This document shows positions 43,907 through 55,961 of a stretch of DNA of 64,000 nucleotides, one piece after another. The stretch is from JAICYJ01 sp963766445 (GTDB taxonomy: Bacteria > Actinomycetota > Thermoleophilia > Gaiellales > JAICJC01). The DNA lies in the NCBI GenBank assembly GCA_963766445.1, contig CAVXZW010000012.1:62001-126000 (forward strand), in the 5' to 3' direction. Every line of letters begins with the position of its first letter. Position 1 is the stretch's first letter. The translations under genes were made by a program, and so were the position numbers. The notes beneath the pieces were generated by a model, which saw nothing but the letters and a program-made list of their open reading frames with translations, ran no database searches and had not been told where the DNA came from.

Positions 43907-44365
43907 CGAGACCTTCACGCTCTCCATGCGCACGTCCTCGACCGGTCGGTCGCGGGCGTCGGTCTCGATCGCCTGGATCGTGTCGACCACGTCCATGCCG
44001 CTCGTCACCTGGCCGAAGGCCGTGTGCTTGCCGTCCAGCCACGGCGTCGCGGGCGCGGTCACGATGAAGAACTGGCTGCCGTTGGTGTTGGGCCCGGCGT
44101 TGGCCATCGCCAGCGTGCCGCGCACGATCGGGTGGTCGTTGATCTCGTCGTCGAACTTGTAGCCCGGGCCGCCGGTGCCGATGCCCTCCGGGCAGCCGCC
44201 CTGGATCATGAAGTCGGGGATCACGCGGTGGAAGACCAGCCCGTCGTAAAAGCCCTCCCCGGCCAGCTTGGTGAAGTTGGCGACGGTCTTGGGCGCGTCG
44301 TCGGAGAACAGCTCCAGCTCGATCATTCCGTGGTTGGTCTCGATGGTGGCATTGGTGTTGGCCAT
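43903..44365 (-). CDS. Cyclophilin-type peptidyl-prolyl isomerase
   Basis: Catalyses cis-trans isomerisation of proline bonds. The domain is complete: TNHGMIELELF, DAPKTVANFTKLA, FHRVIPDFMIQGGCPEG, GTLAMANAGPNTNGSQFFI and HTAFGQVTSGMDVV with the catalytic Arg/Phe/His region. No signal peptide, so cytosolic. The open frame runs to 43817 and overlaps the convergent HMG-CoA lyase gene by 90 bases; a single extra base just after the KVS codons would stop it at TAG 43905-43903 (153 residues), which matches the family end. I use that end, and it is inferred. Confidence 0.9.
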
Positions 44366-44482
44366 GTGGTGCTCCAGTGGTCGCGGGGAAGTCTCGCACG
44401 GTAGCCCATCTCCACGCACGGATTGCTCCTGCCCCCGCCGGCCGGCGTGTAGTCCGTCCGACCGGCACGTCAGGCTGCCCAC

Positions 44483-44930
44483 ATGCACTGGTACACCGAC
44501 GTCATCAAGAAGTACGCGGTCTTCAACGGGCGAGCGGCGCGTCCCGAGTTCTGGTGGTTCGTGCTGTTCAACCTGATCATCGCCGCCGTGATCAATCTCG
44601 TTTTCAGCGCGATCGGCGGACGCAACACGGGGCAGGTCGTCAGCGACCTCTATTCGCTGGCCGTGCTGCTGCCCAGCCTCGGCGTCGGCATCCGCCGCCT
44701 GCACGACACGAACCGCACGGGCTGGTGGTACCTGCTCGTCTTCATCCCGGTCATCGGCTGGATCGTGCTGATCGTGTTCCTGGCAATGGCGAGCGACCCC
44801 GGTTCGAACAACTACGGCCCGAATCCGCAGAACCCCGACGCGGGGGCGGGCGGCATGCAGTTCGATCCGCAGACCGGCGAGCGCCTGTCATCGATGCCAC
44901 GCTTCGATCCGCAAACGGGTCAGCCGCTGA
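44483..44930 (+). CDS. DUF805 membrane protein
   Basis: A small membrane protein starting MHWYTDVIKKYAVFNGRAARPEFW, the DUF805 hallmark, followed by about four membrane helices and GIRRLHDTNRTGWW. The tail repeats a FDPQTG motif (FDPQTGERLSS, FDPQTGQPL). The function of the family is unknown. The open frame continues to 45196 as Arg/Pro-rich antisense to the next gene. One extra base near the end would stop it at TGA 44928-44930, which I take as the likely end. The exact end is uncertain. Confidence 0.75.
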
Positions 44931-44969
44931 CGCCACCGTCCGACCCCCCTAGCCTGAGGCGCCCCGCGC

Positions 44970-47900
44970 TCAGCGCGATGCGCAGCGGCCCAGCGCCGGC
45001 TCGGCGCCGACCTGCTCGTAGACGGCGCGGGCCTCTCCCACGCGACCCATCAGCTCCAGGCAGCGGGCCTGCTCGAACACGCAGCCGAGCCGCCGGAAAC
45101 CGGCCTCGGCCCGAGCCAGCGCCAGCTCGTCGCCGGCCAGGCCGCGGGCGCGATCGATCTGGGCAACGGCCCGCGGCAGCTGATCGGTGCCGCTGAGCGC
45201 GTCGAGGGTGGCCAGCGTCTCGTCGAGGTCATCCCAGCGCTCGAGCGCAGCCTGCGCCTCGGCGGTGATCGCGAGCACCCAGATCCGCGAGAACGGCACC
45301 GACGCCACCCGCTCAAGCGCCAGCTGCGGCTCGCCGGCGCCGAGCAGCGCGTGCGCGACAATCAGATCGAACTGGGCCGGCACGCGCCCGATCCGCCGCT
45401 CGATCGTGTCGGCCCGCTCGTTCTGGCCGCGCAACAGGTGGACGGCCGCGGCCACGCCGCCGACCAGTCCGGGCACGTTCAGGCGCCGGCCCGGGCCGTC
45501 CTGACGGAACACCTCCAGGAAGCTGTCGTGCGCGCGCAGCGCGTCGTCCCAGCGATCCCAGTAGAAGTACGCCTCTACGCGCGTGCGCGCCGGGTACGCC
45601 ACCCAGCGGCGGTCGCCGCCGGCCACCAGCTCGTCGGCGAGATCCGCCGCCGCCACGGCTCCGGCGTAGTCGCCCAGCGCGGTGCGGTGGCGGGCCGTGG
45701 CCGCGCAGATATCCATCTGCTCCTCGCGGAAGGCGATGCTCCGGATCAGCGACATGCGCCGTTCGAAGGCCTCGGATGCCTCGTCGAACCGCCGCAGCGC
45801 CACCAGCAGCGTCGCCTGAGCGTCGAGCGCCGCCGAGATCACGAGCGGCCCCGAGCGCTCCAACCGCTCGGCGATCTCGAGCGCCTGATTGGCCACCTCC
45901 AGCGCCCGCTCCTGGGGCGGGTCGGTGTGCTCGAACCGCCACACCACCAGCGCCTTGGCCACCAGCAGCCGGGCCTGCAGCACGGACGCGTCGGCCGACA
46001 GCGCATTGCGCAGGCCGTCCTCGATCTCAGCCTCGATCGCCTCGCGGGTCGGTGCCGCCCGCAGGTGCAGGCCGCCCCAGCGGGTGGGCAGGTCGACCCA
46101 TTTCCAGGACAGCCGTGCCATGTCGTGCTCGCCCAGGCCGGCTCGGTGGCCGTGCTCGAGCGCCTGGCCGTAGGCGTCCAGCGCGTCGTCGAGCTGCTCG
46201 GCCATCCAGTACGCGTCGCCGACGGCCTCGGCCGCCAGCGCGCGGTCGCGCTCGCCGTTTGCAAGCGACTGGGCCAGTCCCGCCTGGCGCAGGGCCAGGC
46301 CATGGGCGTACACCTTGCGCGCCTCCGACGCCGCCCGCAGCAGCATGCGGACGGCATCCGGGCGCGCCTCAGCCGTGCCCAGCGAAACGGCCGACGCGTA
46401 GTGGCCGGCCACTGTCTGCGGCTCGGCGTCGCGACGGCCCTCCAGCCAGCGGGCCAGCTGCATGTGGATCCTCCCCCGCTCGCTGCGCGGCATCGTCTCG
46501 TAGGCGACGTCACGGATCAGCACGTGCTTGAAGCCCCAGCCGGAGCCGAGCGCGATCAGCAGGTCGCGGCGTGACAGGTTGGCGATCAGCCGCTTGTGCA
46601 CGCCCTCCCGATTGACCACCGCCAGCTCCTCCTCGCCGAACGTGCGACCGATCACCGCCGCCCGCTGCATGAACCGCTTCTCCTCGACCGGCAGCAGGTC
46701 GAGGCGCGCGGCGATCACGCCCTGCACGGTGAGCGGCATCGCATCGCCGCCTTCCGCGGCCATCGCCAGCAGCTCCTCGAGGAAGAACGGGTTGCCCCCG
46801 GCCAGCTCGACCGCCTGCCGCGCGTCCTGGTCGTCGGACGGCAGCGCTCCGGCCAGGCGCTGCATCTCGGATTGCTCGATCGCGTCCAGCGTGACAACGG
46901 TGGCGTTACGGATCCCGGAGCCCCAGTCCGGCCGCGCCCGCAGCAGATCGTCCCTGGCCATGCAGAGGATCACCAGCGGCCCGCGGGCATCGCCGGTGGC
47001 AAGCGACTCCACCAGGTCGAGCAGCGCCGGCTCGGCCCAGTGCACGTCCTCGAGCACCACCAGCACCGGCTGCAGACCCGACAGCGCCGTCAGCACCAGG
47101 CGCCAGGCATCGCGGCCGCGGCCCATGTCCTCGAAGTCGTCGTCGGGCGGCGGCGAAGGGTCGTCATCACCGGACAGACCCGCGGTGCGAAGCACGTCGT
47201 CGATCTCCCGCTCGCGACCGTCGCCCAGCAGCGCCCGCAGGCGCCCCTCGGCCTGACTCCGCGCCTGGTCACGCGGCGCGTCGCCGGCGATGTCCGCAGC
47301 CCGCAGCAGCACATCCGACGAGCGGCGCGTAGGGACCGCCCTCGCCGTAGGGCAGGCAGCGCCCGAGCCACACGACCGGAGGCTGCGGCTGCAGCTGCAG
47401 CTCGATCACGACCTCCTCTGCCAGCCGGCTCTTGCCGATGCCGGGCTCGCCGATCACCGTGATCAGATGCGGACGCCGGTGCTCGACGGCGCGCGACACC
47501 AGCGAGGTGATCAGCGAGAGCTCGCCGGTGCGGCCCACGAACGGTCCCCGGGAACGGCGCCGGCGGTAGGCGGTGGCGGGCGCGACGCCGGCCACCGCAT
47601 ACGCGAGCACCGGCCCGCCGCGGCCCTTCACGACCAGTGACCGCGGCTGCACGGTGCGAACGATCGGCTCCAGCGCCCGGAAGGTGGGCTCGCCGATCAG
47701 CACCTCGCCGGGCTCGGCCGCCTGCTGCAGCCGTGCGGCCAGGTTCACGATCTCGCCGGTCACCAGGAAGTCGCGCCCGGGCGTGGTGCCGGCGACGACA
47801 ACGCCCGTGTAGATGCCGACCCGCAGGTCGCAGTCGACTCCGTGCCGGCGCCCGACGGTGGTCAGCCGCGAGATCATGGTCAGCGCCGCTCGGACGGCAC

Positions 47901-48213
47901 GCTCCGGGTCGTCCTCGTGCGACTGGGGAACACCGAACACTGCCATCACGGCATCGCCGATGAACTTCTCGACCGTCCCGCCGAATGCGGCGGCCGCCTG
48001 CGACAGCTCGCTGTACACATCCGCCAGCAGCGCGCGCAGGTGCTCCGCGTCGACCCGCATCGCCAGCTCGGTCGAACCGGCCAGATCGGCGAACAGCACG
48101 GTGGCCAGCTTACGCTCTTCGCCGCCGGCCGACTCGGGGGTCAGCGGACGGCCGCAGTTGGGACAGAAGCGTGCGCCGTCGGGCACGGCGCGACCGCACG
48201 CCGGGCAGGTCAA
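44970..48213 (-). CDS. Zinc-ribbon, class III adenylyl/guanylyl cyclase, AAA-type ATPase and TPR fusion (one frameshift)
   Basis: A 1080-residue signalling protein. Domains: zinc ribbon (Cys3, Cys6, Cys17, Cys20), class III cyclase with metal Asp43 (LFADLAGST) and Asp87 (EKFIGDAVMAVFG), substrate Lys83 and the late VNLAAR, then a P-loop GEPGIGKS at 255-262 and a long helical repeat region (TPR-like) to the end. The catalytic residues are intact, so cAMP synthesis is plausible. A +1 base near 47315 breaks the frame after PYAPLV. The start is the only in-frame one near the zinc ribbon, a TTG at 48213. The gene diverges from pepA. Confidence 0.85.
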
Positions 48214-48311
48214 ACCGGGTGCCTGGTGCTGCGCCTGTCCACGATGAGGGGTCCCATGAGGGCCGTAGGATACCCTTGCGCGGTTCCCTCTCCCGACCAC
48301 AGCGAGGACCC

Positions 48312-49813
<1,502 letters not shown>

Positions 49814-49817
<4 letters not shown>

Positions 49818-50953
49818 CGCTGGGCTACGACCTGTCCGACCAGCACGCGCAGCTCCGCGAGACGGTGCGCGCCTTCGCGGAGGGGCGGCTGGCGCCGGTC
49901 GCAGAAGAGCTCGACCGCGAGGGCCGGTTTCCGGCCGAGCTGGTGCAGGCGGCGGCGGAGCTGGGGCTGCTCGGCATCCCGTTGCCGGAGAGCGCGGGCG
50001 GATCGGGGTTCGACACGGTCGCCTACGCGATCGCAATCGAGGAGCTGGCGCGGGTCGACAGCTCCTTCGCGATCACGGTGGCCGCGCACACCTCGCTGGG
50101 CACGATGCCGATCCACCTGTTCGGCAGCGAGCAGCAGAAGCAGCGCTGGCTCGACGACCTGGCCTCCGGCCGCGGCCTGGGCGCGTTCGGGCTGACCGAG
50201 GCGGGCGCCGGCTCCGACGCCGGTGCGACGCGCACCACCGCGCGGCTCGACGGCGGCGAGTGGGTGATCGACGGCTCGAAGATGTTCATCACCAACGCTG
50301 GCACGCCGTTGTCGAAGCTGGTGACGATCACCGCGCGCACGGGGCCCGAAGAGGTGTCGAACATCGTGGTCGAGAACGGCACCGCCGGCTACGACCAGTC
50401 GCAGCCGCTGAAGAAGATGGGGTGGCGCTCGTCGGACACGCGGGAGCTGACGTTCACGGGCTGCCGGGTGCCCGAGCAGAACCTGCTGGGCCCCCGCGGC
50501 GAGGGCTTCCGGCAGTTCCTCGAGATCCTGGACGGCGGCCGCATCGGCGTGGCCGCGCTGGGGTTGGGCATGGCCCAGGGCGCCTTCGAGATGGGGCTCA
50601 GCTACGCCCGCCAGCGCGAGCAGTTCGGGCGCCCGATCGGGTCGTTCCAGGCCATCCAGTTCAAGCTGGCCGACATGGCGACCGAGGTCGAGGCGGCCCG
50701 CAACCTGGTCTACAAGGCGGCATGGCTGAAGGACCAGGGCCGGCCGTTCGCACAGCAGGCTGCGATCGCCAAGCTCTACACCGGCGAGCTGGCCCGCCGC
50801 GCCTGCAACGAGTCGCTCCAGATCCACGGCGGCTACGGGTTCATGGACGAGTACCCGATCAGCCGCTTCTACCGCGACGCCAAGGTACTCGAGATCGGTG
50901 AGGGCACGAACGAGGTGCAACGACTGGTGATCGCCCGCGGCCTGGGTCTGTGA
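49814..50953 (+). CDS. Acyl-CoA dehydrogenase
   Basis: FAD-dependent acyl-CoA dehydrogenase of 379 residues that would reduce ETF. It has FGLTEAGAGSDAGATRTTA, WVIDGSKMFITNAG, QREQFGRPIGSFQAIQFKLADM, NESLQIHGGYGFMDEYPISRFYRDAKV and the C-terminal GEGTNEVQRLVIARGL. The catalytic base of short-chain enzymes is the Glu in EIGEGTNE. The substrate is not certain; short-chain or isovaleryl-CoA are possible given the leucine cluster. It overlaps pepA and the following gene. Confidence 0.93.
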
Positions 50954-51483
50954 GCGTCCAGCAGTCGGTGATCGTGGGCGGCGTCGTGCTGGCCGTGGCG
51001 GTGGTGCTGGGGACGATCGTGGCGCGGCTGGTGCCGGCCGGCTTCTGGCGGCGCAACGCCGAGGACCTGGGCATCATCCTAGGCTGCGCCTCCGCTCCGC
51101 TGGCGCTGCTGGCACGGTTCACGCACCACAGGTCGTGGCCGTACGCGGCAGTGATCGCGATCGCCTACGGCGGCTTCTACCTGATCCGGATGCGGCAGCT
51201 GCGAAACGCGAACCGCGACGGCGTGCGGCGGCTGCTGGGTCTCCACAAGGACGCCAGCTACGGCGAGGTGCTGCAGCAGGTCGAGCGGATCGAGCCGCGC
51301 CCCGTCACGACGACCGGGCAGCTGGTGCTGGTCGTGGCGGCGGTCGCCACGCTGGCGCTGGGCGTCATCGTCGACCAGTTCACGGCGGCGCTGGCCGGCG
51401 TGGCGCTGGGGGTCGCGGAGGGCACGGTGCGCGCGACCTACCGGCGCTCGCTGAGCGCCAAGGTGCGGCGGCTCGGCCACTGA
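50950..51483 (+). CDS. Hypothetical membrane protein
   Basis: A 177-residue protein with about four hydrophobic segments (near residues 5-30, 40-58, 62-80, 120-160) and a basic central region RMRQLRNANRDGVRRLLGLH. No family is recognised. It starts at GTG 50950 overlapping the acyl-CoA dehydrogenase stop (GTGA), so it is probably cotranslated. It ends 2 bases before the convergent threonine dehydratase. Confidence 0.65.
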   Translation: MSVQQSVIVGGVVLAVAVVLGTIVARLVPAGFWRRNAEDLGIILGCASAPLALLARFTHHRSWPYAAVIAIAYGGFYLIRMRQLRNANRDGVRRLLGLHKDASYGEVLQQVERIEPRPVTTTGQLVLVVAAVATLALGVIVDQFTAALAGVALGVAEGTVRATYRRSLSAKVRRLGH

Positions 51484-51485
51484 GC

Positions 51486-52688
51486 TCAGCGCATGCGGGT
51501 GACCGGGTACCCGTTGCTGCGCACGAGCGCCACGATCTGCTCGGCATGGCCCTCGTCGCGGGTCTCCAGGATCAGCTCGATGCCTGTCTCGGCAACGGCC
51601 ACCTCGACGCTCTCACGGTGGTGACTGACGACCAGGATATTGACGTGGGCGTCGGCGATCAGCTTCAGCAGCTCCATCAGCTGGCCGGGCCGGTCGATCA
51701 GGCGGGTGCGGATCACGAGGTAGCGGCCCTGGTTGGTGAGGCCGAACCGGATCACCTGCATCAGCAGCGGCGTGTCGATGTTGCCTCCCGAGAGGACGGC
51801 CACCACCTTGCGCCCGCTCACGCGGCCGGCCAGGATCGCCGCCAGCCCGACGGCGCCGGCGCCCTCGACCACGGTCTTGGAGCGCTCCAGCAGATGCACC
51901 ATCGTCTGGCCGATCTCGGCGTCGGTGACGGTCACGACGTCGTCGACCAGCTCGCGCACGAGCGGGAAGGTGACCTCGCCCGGACGCTTGACGGCGATGC
52001 CGTCCGCGATGGTCGTGGTCTGATGCACGGGCTCGATCTCGCCCTTCTCGAGCGAGCTGACGTAGGGCGCGCAGCCGGCCGCCTCGACGCCGATCACGCG
52101 CACCTGGGGATGCAGGGCCTTGACGGCGCTGGCAACGCCGGACAGCAGGCCGCCGCCACCCAGCGGCACCACCACCGTGTCCACGTCGGGCAGGTCCTCG
52201 ATGATCTCCAGCCCGACGGTGCCCTGCCCGGCGATCACGGCCTCGTCGTCGAACGGGTGCACCAGCGTCAGACCGCTTTCGGCGGCCTCCGCGCGCGCCG
52301 CCGCGAGCGCGTCGTCGACGCTGTCTCCCACCAGCTCCACGCGTGCGCCGTAGCCCTCCGTGGCGCCGACCTTCGCCAGCGAGGCGGCCCCCGGCATGTA
52401 GACGGTGGCGGCCACGCCGGCCGATCGAGCAGCGAACGCGACGGCCTGGGCATGGTTGCCGGCCGAGGGCGCGATCACGCCGGCTGCGCGCTGCGACTCG
52501 GACAGCGAGCGCAGCTTGGTGTAGGCGCCGCGGATCTTGAACGATCCGGTGCGCTGCTGGTTCTCGTACTTGAGGAACACCTCACATCCGGCCCACTGGG
52601 AGAAGGTCTCCGACCGGTATACCGGTGTGTGGTGGGCGACGCCGTGCAGGTTCTCGGCGGCCTCGCGGATGTCGTCCAGGGGGATCAT
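51486..52688 (-). CDS. Threonine dehydratase with ACT domain
   Basis: PLP enzyme converting threonine to 2-oxobutanoate. The 400-residue protein has the PLP lysine in TGSFKIRGAY, the SAGNHAQAVAFAA loop, the glycine-rich VVPLGGGGLLSGVA and LSGGNIDTPLL, and a C-terminal ACT-like domain (VIRTRLIDRPGQL then VVSHHRES). The single ACT and the length suit catabolic or IlvA-short types. The ATG at 52688 (MIPLDD) is chosen; the longer frame upstream overlaps the pyrophosphatase gene. Its product can be isoleucine precursor or propionyl-CoA source. Confidence 0.9.
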   Translation of the reverse strand: MIPLDDIREAAENLHGVAHHTPVYRSETFSQWAGCEVFLKYENQQRTGSFKIRGAYTKLRSLSESQRAAGVIAPSAGNHAQAVAFAARSAGVAATVYMPGAASLAKVGATEGYGARVELVGDSVDDALAAARAEAAESGLTLVHPFDDEAVIAGQGTVGLEIIEDLPDVDTVVVPLGGGGLLSGVASAVKALHPQVRVIGVEAAGCAPYVSSLEKGEIEPVHQTTTIADGIAVKRPGEVTFPLVRELVDDVVTVTDAEIGQTMVHLLERSKTVVEGAGAVGLAAILAGRVSGRKVVAVLSGGNIDTPLLMQVIRFGLTNQGRYLVIRTRLIDRPGQLMELLKLIADAHVNILVVSHHRESVEVAVAETGIELILETRDEGHAEQIVALVRSNGYPVTRMR

Positions 52689-52748
52689 GAGAACCGCGAA
52701 GGCTATCGGGTCGCGCTGCGCGGCGCGCTCAGCAAGTAAGCTCGCACC

Positions 52749-53259
52749 GTGACCGGCGACCCCGAACACCGCCCCGCTGTACGCCCTCGTGGAGATCCCG
52801 AAGGGCAGCCGCAACAAGTACGAGTACGACCCCGCTCTGGGCCGGATGGTGCTCGACCGCACGCTCTGGACGAGCGTTGTCTATCCAGCCGACTACGGAT
52901 ACCTGATGGACACGCTGGGGCGCGACGGCGACCCGGTGGACGCGGTGATCCTGGTGGCGTCGCCGACGTTCCCGGGGTGCGTGATCCCGGTGGAGCCGAT
53001 CGGCGTATTCGAGATGACCGACGAGAAGGGCGAGGACGACAAGGTGCTGTGCGTGCCGTTCAAGGATCCGACCTGGAGCCACATGCACGACATCACCGAC
53101 ATCCGCGACTCGCTGCTGGACGAGATCGCGCACTTCTTCGACGTCTACAAGGACCTCGAGCACGGCGCCGACACGGTGGTCGGCGGCTGGCACGGTCGCA
53201 GCTACGCGGACGAGATCATCGCCGAGGGACGCGCGGCGTTCGCGGCCGCCTCTCGCTAG
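52749..53259 (+). CDS. ppa: Inorganic pyrophosphatase (probable frameshift near the start)
   Basis: Soluble family-I pyrophosphatase, 169 residues after correction. It contains EIPKGSRNKYEYDP, YPADYGYLMDTLGRDGDPVDAVIL (active-site acids), EDDKVLCVP and DVYKDLEHG. From GTG 52749 the first codons read TGDPEHRP in one frame and then YALVEIPKG in another; one extra C near 52772 explains this and restores a normal N-terminus. Otherwise the start would be GTG 52789 inside the first strand. A TAAGCT box lies 6 bases before GTG 52749, supporting that start. Confidence 0.93.
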
Positions 53260-54227
53260 CCGCCCAGCTTCAGCACCCGCTCCGCGATCTCGCGGGTGGC
53301 CGTGAGCGGATCCAGCTCGCGGGCGTGCACGCGGTCGAGCAGCTGACGCACCTCGGCGTCGCCCTCGACCGCCTGGCTGAGCCGCCGGCGCGCCTGCGCC
53401 ACGGCCACCGCCACCACCTCGTGCTCGATGCTGCGGCGCCGGCGCTGCTCGAGCCCGCCGTCGCGCTCCAGGAACGCGCGGTGGTCGAGCACCGCCTCCC
53501 ACAGCTGATCGACGCCCTCGCCGCGGATCGCCTCGGTCTCGACGATCGGCGGCTTCCATGGGCGGTCGCGGTCGAGCGAGAGGATCGAGCGGATCTCGCT
53601 GCGCATCGTGCGCGCGGCCGGATGGTCGGCCTTGTTGATGACGATCACGTCGGGGATCTCCATCACGCCGGCCTTGAGCGCCTGCACGGAGTCGCCGGAG
53701 CCGGGCATCAGCACCAGCACGACGGTGTCGGCGATGGTGGCGACGTCCACCTCGCTCTGGCCGACGCCGACCGTCTCCAGCAGCAGCACGTCCTTGCCGG
53801 AGGCGTCCAGCACCAGCAGCGCCTGCAGCGTGGCCTCGGAGATCCCGCCCAGATGGCCGCGGGTGGACATCGAGCGGATGAACACCCCGGCATCGAGGAA
53901 GTGGTCGCTGAGCCTGATCCGGTCTCCCAGCACGGCGCCGTGCGAGAACGGGCTGGATGGGTCGACCGAGACCATGCCGACGGTCTTCTGGTCGCTGCGA
54001 AGCAGCGTCACCAGCGATGACAACAGGCTCGACTTGCCGACGCCGGGCGGGCCGGTGAACCCGGCCACCATGGCGCCGCCGGTGTGCGGGTAGATCTCGC
54101 GCACGAGCTCGTAGGCCAGCTCGTCGCGGTTCTCGACGAGGGTGATGGCGCGGGCCACGGCCCGCTTCTCACCGGCCAGCACGCCGGCCTGGAGCGCCGG
54201 CAGGTCGAAGTCGCGGCGGGCGCTCAT
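53256..54227 (-). CDS. meaB: MeaB-type GTPase, mutase chaperone
   Basis: A SIMIBI-class G3E GTPase (323 residues) that guards AdoCbl-dependent acyl-CoA mutases and helps load cofactor. The P-loop is GPPGVGKS at 59-66; other marks are VDPSSPFSHGAVLGDRIRL, ETVGVGQSEVDVA, the base-specificity NKADH and MEIPDVIVINKAD. It is far from the mutase cassette at 21-24 kb but should serve it. Its ATG overlaps the hisC stop (ATGA), so it is in a two-gene unit with the aminotransferase. Confidence 0.94.
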   Translation of the reverse strand: MSARRDFDLPALQAGVLAGEKRAVARAITLVENRDELAYELVREIYPHTGGAMVAGFTGPPGVGKSSLLSSLVTLLRSDQKTVGMVSVDPSSPFSHGAVLGDRIRLSDHFLDAGVFIRSMSTRGHLGGISEATLQALLVLDASGKDVLLLETVGVGQSEVDVATIADTVVLVLMPGSGDSVQALKAGVMEIPDVIVINKADHPAARTMRSEIRSILSLDRDRPWKPPIVETEAIRGEGVDQLWEAVLDHRAFLERDGGLEQRRRRSIEHEVVAVAVAQARRRLSQAVEGDAEVRQLLDRVHARELDPLTATREIAERVLKLGG

Positions 54228-55308
54228 GCCGGCTGCAGCGACCCGTCGAGGGCGGTCAGGAAGGCGTCGTTCTCGTCCGGCAGGCCGACGGTGACGCGTA
54301 CGCAGGAGGGTGCGCCGAACGGGGCCAGGGGACGCACGATCACGCCCTCGCGCTCGAGGCGGGCGGCCAGGGCGGCCCCGTCCGCCGACCTCGGCGCAGA
54401 CGAAGTTGGCGGCGGCCGGGTAGAGCTTCACGCCGCGTGCCTCCAGCTCGGCCTCCAGCCGCCGCCGCTCGCACCTCGTTCTCGCTGCGCCGGCGCTCCA
54501 GCTCGGCCTCGTCGTCCAGGCTGGCGGCAGCCGCGACCTGCGCCAGCTCGGAGACGTCGAAGGGGCCGCGCACCTTGCCCAGCTCGGCAACGACCGGCGC
54601 TGGCGCGACGCCGTAGCCGATGCGCAGGCCGGCCAGGCCGTAGATCTTGGAGAACGTGCGCAGCACGACGACGTTGGGGCGGGCGGCATGGGCGGCGATC
54701 GCATCGACGTAAGCGGGGTCGGTGACGTACTCGTGGTAGGCGGAGTCGATCACGACCAGCACGCGCTCGGGCACGGCGTCGAGGAACGCGGCCAGGGCGT
54801 CGCCGGAGACGATCCCGCCGGTGGGGTTGTTGGGGCTGCAGACGTAGGCGATGCGGGTGGCGGCGGTGACGGCGGCGGCCATCGCCTCGAGGTCGTAGCT
54901 GCCGTCGCGGAGCGGCACGGGCACCGGCGTTGCACCCATCTTGACGGCGCTCAGGCGGTAGCTGATGAAGGACGGCCAGCCCATCAGCACCTCATCTCCC
55001 GGGCGCAGGTAGGCCAGCGCCAGGTTCGCGATCACGCCATCGGCGCCGTTGCCGGCGGCCACGCGGTCGGGCGTGAGGCCGTGGCGAGCGGCCAGCCGCT
55101 CGAGCAGCTCGGCGCCGCCCTCCGGGTAGCGGTTGAGGCCGGGTATCGCGGCGGCGAGGGCCTCGACGGCGGCCGGAAACGGGCCGCGCGGGCCTTCGTT
55201 GGAGCCCAGCTTGACGATGCGCTCGAGGCCGAGCTCTCGGCGCAGCGCCGACGCCGGTCTGCCGGGCTGATACGGCCTCAGGTCTGCGATCTCGGGGCGT
55301 GCCTGCAC
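54224..55308 (-). CDS. hisC: Histidinol-phosphate aminotransferase-like class I aminotransferase (two frameshifts)
   Basis: PLP aminotransferase of 360 residues after correction. HisC marks are LGSNEGPRGPFPAA, NRYPEGG, GNGADGVIANLALA, CSPNNPTGG, the PLP lysine in RTFSKIYGLAGLRIGYG, and the Arg in APFGAPSCVRVTVG. The frame shifts near 54473 (GAGGTGCGAGC for GAGGTCGAGC) and near 54382 (GGCGGACGG for GGCGACGG), each an extra G. The start is GTG 55308, 8 bases after a TACTGT box. Besides histidine synthesis, other amino acid transaminations are possible in this family. Confidence 0.87.
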
Positions 55309-55333
55309 GGGCGGGTACAGTACCAACCTGCTG

Positions 55334-55951
55334 ATGGCCACCCGCGAGATCGGCATCTTCGCGCTGCCCACCGTGCTCGTCCCGGGAGAGCGGATGCCGC
55401 TCCACGTGTTCGAGGAGCGGTACAAGCAGCTAATCAGCGAGTGCCTCGACCTGGATCGGGAGTTCCTGCTGCTGTACGCGGACGAGGGCGGGACGCGCGA
55501 GCTGGGCTGCGCGGCGCACGTGGAGCAGGTGCTGGAACGCTTCGAGGACGGCCGGATGAACATCATGGTCGAGGGCACGGAGGTGCTGCGGGTGGTCGAG
55601 ATGACCCGTGGCCAGGCGTACACGACGGCGATGGCGGACACGGCGGATGAGGATCTCAGCGCGGGCGACGAGGCGGAGCCGGTGATGGAGCTGTTCCGGC
55701 AGATAGCGAGTGCGGGCGGCGGCGACCCGGAGGAGGATCTGTCGGCGAGCGGGCAGCCGCTCAGCTACGCGATCATGGCCCGGGTGGACTTCCCGGCCGA
55801 GGAGAAGCAGCGGGTGCTGGAGCTGCGCACCGAGTCATCGCGGCTGTCGGCGATCATCGACCTGCTGGCGCGCGGGCTGCAGGCGCTGGCCCAGATCGAG
55901 CAGATCCGCGAGCGGGCGCAGACGAACGGCAAGGTCCCGCACGGCGAGTAG
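55334..55951 (+). CDS. LON substrate-binding-domain protein
   Basis: A 205-residue protein with the N-terminal domain of Lon protease alone: IGIFALPTVLVPGERMPLHVFEERYKQLISECL is the classic start, followed by ELGCAAHVEQVLERFEDGRMNIMVEG. No ATPase or protease domain follows, as in other stand-alone LON proteins of actinobacteria whose function is unknown. It is divergent from hisC across a palindrome GGTACAGTACC (55314-55324) that holds -10 boxes for both genes. Confidence 0.85.
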   Translation: MATREIGIFALPTVLVPGERMPLHVFEERYKQLISECLDLDREFLLLYADEGGTRELGCAAHVEQVLERFEDGRMNIMVEGTEVLRVVEMTRGQAYTTAMADTADEDLSAGDEAEPVMELFRQIASAGGGDPEEDLSASGQPLSYAIMARVDFPAEEKQRVLELRTESSRLSAIIDLLARGLQALAQIEQIRERAQTNGKVPHGE

Positions 55952-55961
55952 CAAGCGCGGG

